This document shows, piece after piece, positions 49,888-61,400 of a stretch of DNA of 64,000 nt. The position numbers and the translations under genes were made by a program. Positions within the stretch are counted from its first letter, which is position 1; each line of letters begins with the position of its first letter. The stretch is from Kalaharituber pfeilii (taxonomy: Eukaryota > Ascomycota > Pezizomycetes > Pezizales > Pezizaceae), in assembly GCA_015179045.1 (NCBI GenBank), contig WHUZ01000004.1:1736001-1800000 (forward strand), written 5' to 3'. The notes under the pieces were generated by a model. It searched no databases and was not told the DNA's origin. It saw only the letters and a list, made by a program, of their open reading frames with translations.

Positions 49888-51739
49888 GACCACGATGAAG
49901 ATAAAAGAATTTGAATCTAATTATGTACTGTTGTTAGTCTCGCATAGTAGATGATAAACGGAAAATTTGATCATTTAATATGGGGGTAGTATTACGATGT
50001 ATGTCAAGATTTAGGACAAGACTATTTCAGCCTCAACACGATGTCAAGCGCTCCAAGTGAGAAGTATTCAGAAATCAGAACCTGAGTTTTACTATATAAA
50101 TTTCGTTCGAGAGGTAGGAAGAGGATATTTCGGATATAGGAGACTCCTTGATGAAGTAAATCTGAAGAAATCACTATCAGCGTTTGTGTGGGGAGAGACC
50201 ATCGCAGTGGGATTAATATTTCTACTGCGGCTGAACAGAAGCCAGGCTTAGCCACCTGCCTGCATGACTACTACACTCAAAATGGCTTCGATTGCGGGAG
50301 GTGTCCCTCGTAACTTGCGGGGGTCATCCCGAACAAGGACCAGATAGTAATTATTGCGCGTTGTCTGCTTTTATAGATGGCACTTTAACTGGTCAGTTGA
50401 AGTCACTTTCCAATGAACTCCTATTTTTAATGCAGATGCAATGGCGCGCGGCGGATCGAGAGCCTAGACATGAGCACTGGGCTCTGGTCTTGAAGTGCAG
50501 GATACATTTCGCTGACTTATGGTAGCTTTGATGTTGTACTGGAGAAGCAGCATCAGCACCCCCCACACGTCTCCTTTGTCCCCCTCCGATACAGCAATTG
50601 TCGCTTCCTCAATAGCTATATCATAGGTGCGTTTCCCATCCTGATTTGGCAACTGTAGGGACTTGGCGTGAGACTACCACATCTCACAACACATCTATTC
50701 AGCCCCATACCCACTAGTGCGACGGTTTCACTGATATTGCTTTGGCTACATTGATACCATTCAGCTACTTGAAGAATATTGCGGGGGGCCGAAAAATATG
50801 CAGGTTCGGTTGGAGGAAGAGGCTAGAGTGGATGGTATGATGGATGTGGTGATGGTGGGGTAGCCTGAATGGTGGGGCCTATATTAATTAATTTGCAGTG
50901 GAGACGGAAGGTGGTATAAGCGCGCGGTAGGAGAGGCGACAGTGGAAGCCACAGCAGATGCGGGAAGCGGATGTAGGAGTGGCGGTGGGAGAGGCTGTTG
51001 AGCGGCGGAGGTGAGAGAGGCAGTCAGAAGGACTGTCCTAGGGGCCGGCAGGCTGTCGAAGAGGCTGTCGGAGGAGAGGTAGGAGAGGCGACAGGTGCAA
51101 GAGAACGGGCAGCCGTCTACTGTGCGAACTAACGTATCGCTTGGTGAAGTGGTTTGCCTTGTCATCTCTAGTGACGGCGATTACAACAAGACCCCATGGA
51201 GAGCTATAGAATTTAGTGTCCCGATTCGAACCTGAGCTGGGAAGTATGTTGTCCATCACCTTTCTGAAGCACAAAATGTACTGCAATGCTGCGGTTCCAT
51301 ACTTATGACCAATCACTAATGGAACTAGGGCAACTCGTTTTTTGATTCTTTCTTCACGTAACATTGGCTTCTACATAAAAAGCTGCGCCTGAAAGAGAAG
51401 CAGAGTGTAATTTAGATTGGAAAAGCGCTGTTTGTTATATACTACACTTTTTAGAACATGCTGACACCGTAGTAAAATTATCTGCTTTTTCCTGTGCAGC
51501 ATTATTGACATACTTATTCACTCCACCAAACGCTCACAGGCATCCCTGTGTCGGATTCAACACGTGCACTTGTACCTGTGATTTGAAGCTTCTGGTAGCA
51601 AGTAACTGGTTTCACCAATATTTTAACTGCACTCCCCATAGGGTGAAACTTCGCCTAACTCGATAGCTATTTGATTAACGAACCAAAAACTTTTACCCAG
51701 AAGGTTCACATAAAACAAATTTATCGGTGCACAGATACA
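49888..51739. other. Upstream region of NLR copy B
   Basis: Counterpart of 36212-38035, with small indels. The segment 51541-51584 is inverted relative to unit A and is flanked by TCACAGG (51534-51540) and CCTGTGA (51575-51581). Confidence 0.6.
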
Positions 51740-54685
51740 TATCTGAAGGGAATGGCTTGCAACAAATTCGATCATGATTATGATAACATGAATGGATCAA
51801 CAATCCTCACCGGCATGCATCGCAATTAGGCGAGGTTTCACCCGTATCGGTTTTTGAGACGTCCCACAGGCTTCCGCAAGTACATTACAGGCAGAGTACC
51901 TCGCCTGTCCCCAGCACGCACATACTGTGCTTACACTCATATACTTTAGCGGATATTTCTCTGGTCCAAAAGCAGTCCCGGTCTAGACAGCATATTCAAG
52001 TTCAATGTCGACGCCAGTACCCCCCATAGCTCATGGCACACGGTATATATGTCTAAATCCACTTTGCTAGTATATAAACATCCCCCAGTTCAGTCTCGTA
52101 AATCAGCCTTCCCACCCCCAGCTCCTAACAGTGGAATGATAAAACAATTGTAAACCATGAAAACAATCGTGGCAACTGCAGAGGGCAAGTGAAGTACAAG
52201 AACTCTTGTACTCGCCTCTTCCACAGCTTACCATCTCCAGACTAGTACTAACGGGGCCTCAATGAATCGCACGAAACAACCGCAGAAATAGCTTTTACGT
52301 ATCTTCTGCCACGAATAGACAATAATACTAGATAACCGACTGCCACTTGCTTGCGTGTATATAATAGCACAGCCACGTCCACACACGGATATAGCCCCTT
52401 CAGGAAGCCTCCCCCCAAGGCGATCCACTCTCCATTGACAAAACCAGATTATCAAAATTGGGGGAGCTTATGATATGAATCCACGGCCCAAAGGATTGTA
52501 TATGTACTTACCGTCCGCAAGTGGTCCAAGCTTGAGCAGAGAGGCGAATGCCGCTGCGATAATAGCTACTTACGTAGAGAAGTCAACAATTGTCATTGCG
52601 TAATTTCCCCCCATAGCTCATCAACATCCCGCAATCCGTATCATCCCACGCGCGGTTAACCCTTACTGCGCTCAGACTTCACAACCTCACCCGCGCCGCA
52701 GCACGTGCGCACGCCTTGCAGACTGGCCCCCCATCCCTCATCATGTTCCCCCCCCCACGCCCCCCCAGTGGGGTTCATCTCATTTTTGAATCACCACACA
52801 CTCCGCTACTGTAACTGCCGAGACATGCTCAACATTACAACCGCGACAACCGCAATCGAAAAATCCAATGCCTCTAACCACCATATTCTCTTATGTTTAA
52901 GAACACAAAAACCAAATGTCTTTTCAAATAAATTCGCAAGTAAAAAAAAAATGAAAAAATGAAACGTTCGCGACAATTTTTGTTGGGTGGAGTAAGATAT
53001 AGTATACCCTATCAAGTCCTGATATAGGTTTATATATGACTGTTGCCCCACCCATGGAAGACGCCCATGGAAGGCATAGTCTCGCAACGGAGGCTTGCGA
53101 AACTACCTCTGTAATCCACAAGTACCCCATTGCCCAGATAACCTTAGTGTATAATAATGGCGTGTCCCTCCCCTCCCTCTACCTCCGGTCCTCCGGATTC
53201 TACGGTTCTAGCGCCACAGCACAGAAAATCTATTGCATTCGCCATTCACCCATAAACACACCCCCGTGTCGTGAATCAAGTGCATTGCCTATCTCCCCCG
53301 CATTCCCACTTTCCCAACTTCGCATCCCTCACCCGCCATAGCTTTTTCCTGCCATACATATGCATACATATGCAAAGCCGCCACGCGCCAGCCCTACCGC
53401 CAGCCACGCCATGCCTTGCGATGCGATGCGATGCGATGCGATGCGATGCGATGCGATGCGATGTGATGCGATGCGATATGATGCGACTCGGAACGCAGCA
53501 AAATGGAAATAAACGAAGGGAAGGCTAAGCATCCGGTTCCTGCTCCGGCCCGCAGATTCGACCTCTCCGGTTCCCATTCTCCCCAGTGCCTGCATGTCGT
53601 CTGCTTCCTCTAGGAAATAGCAGTGCCGAGACCACCTCCTTCCCCAAGCAAGGTCCTATTGCCTCTCATCTTTGTCTTAAGCAACCTAACGTTGCTCAGG
53701 CCCAGATCTGATCCTGCTACCCTCAACTATTCCTCCTCACCATTCCATCTTATCTCCGAATGGTTCAGACAAGCACCTGCCAATCCTGCAAATCAAATCA
53801 CAACCACATCACACGCATGCGATCTCACATAATGCACTATTAATGTAATGATATCGATCCCCGCTGATAGACGCCCAGACAAATTTGACCGTGTACATGT
53901 AACTTGAGCCGTGCAACCCGGTTAAACCGAAGTATGGTACTTTATTTTTGCCTTTCTCCATCCATTATTTGCCCGTGGTAAAGATATGTTATCTATATCC
54001 CCTCTTCCCTGAACTGTCAAAGTTTGAAGTCAAATCTGCAGATCTAAAAACAGCAGCCCTGAAAAAGAATTCTGACAAGGGAAAACAGGAGCACACCAAG
54101 CCACTAGGTACACTTAAGAACTGCAAAAAACAAGATAATCATAACTCCTTTCCTGGATATCCGATATCAATCAGGAATGGACAACTCCTGAATGGCCGAA
54201 TAAACAAAATTACATAGAAAACGAAGGGATATGTGAGGTTGGGTAAGGGGGGAATATACAAGACGTGCACATCATGAGATACCCACAAGAAAAACGTCAA
54301 GAGAAATTCATCACTGCATCAAGTTAAACGGGAGGACTAGCGTTCAGACTCCACAAACAACACAATCCAAAGAAGAAGCCAACGAGAACGTGGGGAATCA
54401 AGACCATGGCCAGAAAACATGAAATAACCAGAATATACCCGAAACACATACCCAGAACCCAAAAAGCGCCAGGAGAAAAACTCCCTGTAACATTGTCCCT
54501 TTCCAAGCAAGGTGTTCAACTCTCCTGAATTTCAAGCTATCAACAAGCTGCATCCTACCAGGGTCTTCTGTATCCTTTCCCCCCACTACGTACGAATCGT
54601 ATTCTCACCTGTATCCAGTTGCCGATTTTCCAATACTTTTCCTCTTTTCTTCCATCCACAATTTTAGACTGACCGACCCCAGGCT
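51740..54685. other. Intergenic, no supported gene
   Basis: About 2.9 kb without a convincing frame. C-rich runs at 52738-52768, short A runs near 52940, and a pentamer microsatellite at 53421-53485. Open frames over the microsatellite exist on both strands and are artefacts of the repeat. Confidence 0.5.
53421..53485. repeat. Pentanucleotide microsatellite (ATGCG)n, 13 units
   Basis: Eight perfect ATGCG units followed by ATGTG, ATGCG, ATGCG, ATATG and ATGCG. Read directly. Confidence 0.95.
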
Positions 54686-57600
54686 TTACTTTCCCATTAC
54701 CTCTAATACTCTCCTGAATTCTGCACCTAATCCCCAAATTCTCATTTTCCCCAGGATACTTATGACCACTTGAAGAACCTCTTTAGCACCCTGTTCGGAG
54801 CACAGCTGTGTTTCACCTACATCGCGACCATCCCCATCCTTCCTGATGGTCGCTCTCCCTTTGCCTGTCTTGAGCCACTCGGCAACTTCCGGAGGCATCG
54901 CACCAGACGCACAAGCGGGAGTTGGAATAGCGTCTAATCGTACATTTGCAGCGTCGTTCAGGCCACAGGTCCAGGTATCCGCAGCAGCCATTGAACGGCA
55001 CTCCACAAACCACTTTGCGACACCCCACAGAACGACACCGGCAAGGAATACTCGCATGGTTTCCGCAGGCGTATGGACAGGATGCAGCCTTGAAATTCCA
55101 ATGATTTGGCCAGCGTGCCATGCAATGGTCCTAGCATGTACAGGATCCTCCGTGAAAATTGACCTAAGCCTTGTTATTCTGCAATCTTCAACCGTTTCCG
55201 AGGTCGACTTGTTGTTCATACAAGGTGATGATGGTGGATTTCGTGCCAATGACAGGATAATGGAAATTGTGGGAACACCGAAGTGAAGGTGGGAGTAGTG
55301 CACGATCAAGGAGGTTAGACTGTGAACACAGGGTTAGTCGAGTGGTCAAGGGTGTGAGAAAAGGATCACATACTTTGAATGCACTTTGTCGCATTCCCCA
55401 TCTTCGCTTTCCCATGCTGCTTCGCCTAGCGCTGTGAGTGCAGCCAAAGCAGTCTCCTTGGTTCTTTTCAAACCTTCCGTTAACGCAGGAAGACCGAGAC
55501 CGCCCAAACCATTGACTCCACATCCAAGGGCAGTTTGCTCCATTTCCTTGAAATCCCAGAGCAATCTACCTAACGCCCACGCGCAAAGTTCTTTTCCCCA
55601 GCTTGGAATCTCTTTAGGAGCCAGCTTCCCCGAGATGACGTCCCTCAAGGTAGGATAGAATGGCATCCCCCTGAACGCAAGGCTTGCATTGGGTGCAGAG
55701 GCAGGTGGTAACATGGCGGCCCACGCAAGTGCGGTAGGTGCTTCCCACATTTTTTCCTCACAAGGCAGTCTGGCCTTAATGTCGTTCAGTGAAATATCGC
55801 CGCGACGGTTCGAGAGCGTCGAGAAAGATGAATCATAGCTGAAGATTGCCCAAGCAACACGTTTTCGCTTTTCCTGCTCACACCAAGCAAGCCAACGCGC
55901 CTGCAAATGGTGCTCGTCGACATTAGCTTGAGCATCGTTAGAACGTGTGAATCCTAATTCATCACAGACTACGTTGCCTTTAGGTGAGCTCGGCGGTGAA
56001 GGCGGCCGGGTACATGGAGACGTAGTATCGGAGAATAGGCCACATCTTCGAGCATTAGCAACCAGAAAACTGCGAGTGGAATCAGCTGCATCATATAACG
56101 CTTGATGTCCCGATCCCAAGGCATAAGCATGCTGGAGGCAGAATGCAGTTAAATAATACTCGGAGCGTAGGTAGCCGTTGTCATATTCAGCCTGGTACAA
56201 GCAACTGTCAGTGGTTCTTTCAAATCAGTATCACAACCTCACTCACCATCCACGTAAGTGCTCTTTTGCAAAGTTCACTTAAACCATCGGCAAAGCCTTT
56301 AGCCCCTTCTATGTCACTATAACTTGCACCAATACTGGCCATTGCGACGAGTAATATACTGGGGCAGTTTTCTACCCTGAAGGTAGGCCTGTGAATCATC
56401 GGTAGAACAGAGTGGAAGTGCTTGAAGTAGAGCAATATGAACCCATCAATTAGCTCTTTGGATGGGAATTTACTTTCAATGTCGCAGTCATCACAATAAG
56501 GATGACGTGCGTAAGGAACCTTCAACACAGAAATAAGGTCGTTCCGGATGTTGTCATTGACTGCGCCAATCCAGTTTGCTAGAGGCTTGGAATCTGAAAA
56601 GTTGAATCGGGAGCCAAATGCAGTCGAACTGTGCTCGATTCTCTGAGGCGAGCATGCCTGAAGGACTTGCCTGAGTGGGGGTAATGTGATTCGCTTCTTT
56701 GGCTCTTCTCTCGATGCTTGCCAGCCCCATGGTAGGAAGTCATCAACAGCAGAGCTATCCTTGATGGGACTAACCGATGGAAGCCTAACTTCCTTCGAGT
56801 TTGGAGGATATGCGCTATACTCTGATGGTGTTGAAGTTGGTGAAGTCTGATCCTTGGATGTCGCTCCACTGACCGTGCGGGAATTGGTTAGGGTAGGGAC
56901 ATGGCCACTAACTGAATCGTTGGAACAAGTGGACATGTGTCGCTCCAGACCCGTTAATATTTGCTCCAATTCTGGGGCTGCTTGTGCATCAGTGCTGAGC
57001 CCACCCCATCTCAACCAATCGGTTTCAAAAATTCCAGCGTCAAAGAACCAGTTATCATCACTCTCTAACGGTATCGAATCTGATATCATCTCATCTCGCT
57101 TATTTTCTCCGGCTCCCAACAACACATTGCTAAACATCTTCGGGCTATTCGAGGAGGTGCAGTCCATGGCCATGTTCAGCGACGGAGGAGGAAGGATACC
57201 TGGTAGCCCACTTGCATTTCCCACACATCTCATACCACTCTTTGGTGACCTTGTCGAATTGTATGAGTCTGAAAGTGAACAAGCTCCTACCCCGGAAGAG
57301 TTGTTCGGCCGAAGGCTCTGCTGAGGGGAACTGGTAGTCGCTTGCTGAGTTAGAGCCGCAATGAACTGAGAGGGGTTCAGCGACGATCTAGATTGAGGAA
57401 AATTGCTTAACGGTTCTTGCGTAAAGTCCGATACTGGACTTTTTCTGATTTGCGATGAGGAGATTCGAGGTGTGCAGAATTGTGGCTGCGGGAGGTAGGA
57501 CGCTCTATCCCCATTCGTGTATGTTGATCGTGGCGAGATTGTTTTGCCAGCTGATTCTTCATATGTTCTACTAGTAACCATTGACAACAGTTGATCCGCT

Positions 57601-58439
57601 GATACAATTTCCGGAGTTCTCTGGCCACTTGTACCAGTGGAGTGTACTAAACTGGCCACTGTTGTCGCTGCGTTGCATGAGTCGTCATCCGCTCCAACAT
57701 CTCCAGAATTTCGCTGCGGAGAACTTGGGGAAGCCATCAGAGCTGCCGAAAGCAGGTGAGATACAGTACCGCCCACTGCTGTGGAACTGCCTTTGTCAGA
57801 GATATCTTCAGAAATTTTTCTTCTCTTGTTTAATCTTTCGCGCCCTCCGTTATATTCTGTTCGTTCCTCCTCAGACAGGTCATCCAGCATATCATCGTCT
57901 CCGCTACCGGCGCAACTATGTTTTCCGGCGTCTTCTCTGGTAGCAATACCATCAGTATGAACTCCAAAGTCATACACGCATGCTACACCCCGCTTTTTGC
58001 AGGCTTCGCATGCTTCATCTCCTCTTGACCCATCTGCGCTCCCGCGGGATCCACCCGAGCACTTGATTTTGAATCCTGCACATCTCCGACAACTTCGCCT
58101 CCTACTTCGTCGCACATCCGACCTTTTTGTCTCGTGTACTGCGCGCACGTGTCTTGTTAGAACGTCTTTTCGAGTGAAACCCTTTCCACATGATGGGCAA
58201 ATGAAGGACTTTGATGAGTTCGATGGAAGGTGAGTCGTTAGATGTCTATCGAGGTGCTCGGCTCTGGAGAATGGCCGAGAGCAGGAAGGGCACGTGTGAT
58301 TTGGCTTTGTTGCTTGAGGTATCATCCTGTTCAAAATTGTTGGTGAAGAAAGTGAGTTTGACCTATTTGATGATGTGGAGGGGCTAGACTGATGTGAATG
58401 ATTGGAGAACGAAGGCAACGTGATTGGTGATGCTGCCAT
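54686..58439 (-). CDS. Transcription factor with two C2H2 fingers, Zn2Cys6 cluster and fungal-specific domain, 1214 aa
   Basis: Nuclear DNA-binding regulator by domain content; targets unknown. Exons 58439-56247, 56191-55374 and 55319-54686, introns of 55 and 54 nt with GTGAGT and GTATGT donors, 3645 nt in phase. N-terminus is Ser/Asn-rich. C2H2 finger 1: C50, C53, H66, H70; finger 2: C81, C84, H97, H102. Zn2Cys6: C117, C120, C127, C144, C147, C154 (CRRCAGFKIKC then CEACKKRGVAC), with an unusually long 16-residue middle loop. After a long Ser/Pro/Thr-rich linker comes a fungal-specific regulatory domain: LLYFKHFHSVLPMIHRPTF (about residue 665), then RKRVAWAIFSYDSSFS in exon 2. The combined C2H2 + Zn2Cys6 layout is known in a subset of filamentous-fungal regulators. 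No clustered neighbours suggest a pathway. Confidence 0.93.
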
Positions 58440-61400
58440 CCTTGAAAATTCTGAGATATCAAACGATACTTTCTCGCAGGATAAAAGATATATTGCTTAT
58501 GATTTGGCTGAACAAATGGAGAGCCAGCCTAGATCAGTAACAACCCCAGACCCACGGTATCTCCGCACACAAATTATCGCAGAATTTCTACCTAGGTTAT
58601 GACTTGTGGGGTGCCCCACGACTTTATGAATGGATCCGTGAAGTATTTGTGCTAATACACTAGTAAAGGTTGAATTCCGGAGTAATCGTGCGGGTATGTG
58701 GTCACCTTAGACTTGACTGCGGAGGCGGAACGGCGGGCTTGGATACCCGGAAACTGTTTATTTTCCGTCCAAATTTTTACCCTCCTTGTGCCCTTGTCCT
58801 ATATCCCCTACCTATATCACCTCCAGGCTCACCACCTCTTCTGCCACAGAATTTTTGACTGATACTATTCCAGGCGTAGAAGTGTCTCTGGAAGATGCAA
58901 AGGTGATCTAGCACCTTTCTGTAATGCAACAAAACAGCCGGATAAACAATTTTAAACTGGAGTCGGCCGAACAACCGAAAAGCGGGGTAGAGAACGACTA
59001 CCTCAAATGAAGGAATCAGTGGGATATTGGAGCCTATGATTTGATTCTAGTCAACTCATTACATCCCTGATCACCTTATTAAGGTGATTTGCATAGCATC
59101 CAAATGAAATATGGTACTAAAAGCACACTAACCTTGATAGCAAGTGATACCTACCCCGCGAGAGATCTTCAATACCAGCCAAAAACTTATATTCTCCGTA
59201 TACAGCGACCTTAATTTCTAAACGTGGAGACAGTTAACTGAATTCAAGCACAAATGAAGAATTGCCTTTCTCTCAAGTTCAAATTGTTTCGAAAGTTGTG
59301 TCGAGATTCATATGGATCGCTTGTGCGCCGTTTGAATGCAGGGTGTCCACAGTCAAACGGACGGCAATAACGTGCTCCTGAAGCCCAGTGATTAACCAAG
59401 TCAACAATCTAAGGAGGAAGGCCCCAAACTCGGCGAATCTAGGCCCGTGTGGGGTAGATTTCATGCAAGTAGGTGCGGGTTTTCTCCGTCGTGGTGATAT
59501 AAACAGTCCACCACCCCTAAAGTTTGCTGCAAATGAATTAGATGCTGGAGCGGAGTGGGCTTGCTCTTCCAAGATGTTGAATTTGTGGACGCCTAGCTCA
59601 GGTGCCAATGCAGTACTTACCCTTATTCTCCGAGGCACAGCTCTAAGTTGGAAAAAGTCTGTGGGAGGCTTGCTGATCCGGAAGCGGATGGTCGGGAGTG
59701 TCCTGCCTATACACTGAAAACCAGGGGGAGGGGGTATGGTGTGTCCCCTCAAGAGGAAGGGGCTAGAGGCGTGTAAGTGTGCGTGGGTGTGTGGGTGTGA
59801 AGTGGGGTATATTGATAATGCAAGCTAATATGCGATAGAATAATGAATGCTCCTCTCTCCACCACGTGTGCCGAAGAGGATTTGGCGGGGGTGGGTGGGG
59901 GGATATGAGGGTATGGTGTAATCTAACTTTACACCGACGGGAGTGATTAAGGACTGGGGTCAATACAATTGCTATGCAAGCGTCGAGATATGGGAGGATT
60001 GCAATTGAGACGAAACGCTTGCTGCTGCGTGCTTGCTTGGTTCGCGCCTTGAGCTTTACTGCCCACAGTTAGCGACCTGCGAGCGGTATTGCTCTGGCGA
60101 ATTGGCGGGGCGCGCTCGGCGGCAGCGGCGAGACACTGGGGCGGAGATGCAAGGACGGGACTCACTGTAGGTGCGACGGTGGGATGTAAGTGTAGAGCAC
60201 TCGTGCGCCGCCGTGCGTGCGTCTGGTGCTATGATATCGCAGGGGCCAGCTCCAGCTGGACGACCTGTCGGGACGAAAGTGCTGGAGAGCGACTTGGCGG
60301 CCCCCAGCGGCTGCGGCAGCTTTTACCGGCCAGAATTAAGGTACGCCGCACCACGCTGCTGCCGCTGTTGCTGCTGCCGCTGCTCTTCGTGTGCGTGCTC
60401 CACTGCTTGCAAGCGGTGCTGCTGTGTTCGCCTGCACGCTCTGCAGCCTGTTATAATACTCTGTGCGATCCCGGACGCCCTGCCGCTCCGCTTCTGGCTG
60501 CCGCCAATGCCCTGCCTGTGCTGCTCCGATCTGCTTGTGCGCCGCGCCGCAGTCTTTGCGGGGAGCCTTCTGTACCGCGCCCTGATTCCCCTCAAGCTCC
60601 GCAGCCCGCCCGACCCTGGTGAACTGAAGATGAAGATGCGTGTCAGTGGAGTGTCACTCAGCCAGATATAATTTTAGCTTCTTTGACTAGGTTAGTAGCG
60701 CAGCAAGGCGACCACTACGGCCACTGACTAAAGTAGATGCTTGACGTTCTCAGCAGGGTTCAAGACTGCCTCAACAGGTCACTTCTGACGGGACTCCCGG
60801 ATGAGGGCGCTCCCCCCAGTTTTTTACCCTCTTTCCCTTTCTTTTCGCTGCTGAGATTTCTGTTATTGCTTGTGACTCCCCAGTCGAGCACCGATCTCAA
60901 AGCTAGGGGAGGCGTAGTACCATCAATACGCTTGGGTCACTTCCGACCAACCGCACCTGGCCCTCAAGCTTATTTCTCGGTTCCAGGAAATATACCTCAA
61001 TGGTAAGTGCGGAGGGTAGACAAAGAGAGAGGACGGGGGGTTAAAGCGCGAGAGGGGAAAGGACGGACTTTGCCAGCCGCGGGCTAGCCGCCTAGGCGGA
61101 CTGATTTTCTTTTTCTGTCCTGTTTTTCCTTTTTTTTTTTTGGTAGATCCCTTTGCAACAGAGACACATAAATTGTACAGAGAACAATGCAAGATGAGAT
61201 AGAGTAAAAATAAAATTCAAAATGGAATGGCCAATGCAAGCCGGTCTACTACATGTGATGCAACGGAAACTACACATACCTCTCTTCAGCTCCTGTGCAA
61301 GACACCGAGATCGCTGGTAACAAGCCGTCCGCGTTGGCTGGTGAGGGCAGCGCAGCTCGTGAATTTAATAATTCATATTCTCCTAATGCAGCTACCGGAC

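Larger units (their letters stand above)
38074..51739. repeat. Tandem duplication unit B, interrupted by LINE
   Basis: Second copy of the NLR unit in the same orientation. The 14-bp palindrome CCTAGAGCTCTAGG marks the start. Without the LINE and one copy of its target-site duplication it is about 5.46 kb, close to unit A. Confidence 0.9.

Noticed and set aside
33159..51739. CRISPR-like array suggested by the regular 126-bp periodicity in the NLR genes
   Set aside because: The periodicity is the 42-codon TPR unit; it is coding and not a CRISPR array.
53271..53595. Open frames over the pentamer repeat
   Set aside because: Frame openness is caused by the (ATGCG)n repeat.
59279..59752. 157-codon minus-strand frame
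   Set aside because: A 109-codon frame overlaps on the other strand; no motif, no splice context, no neighbour support.
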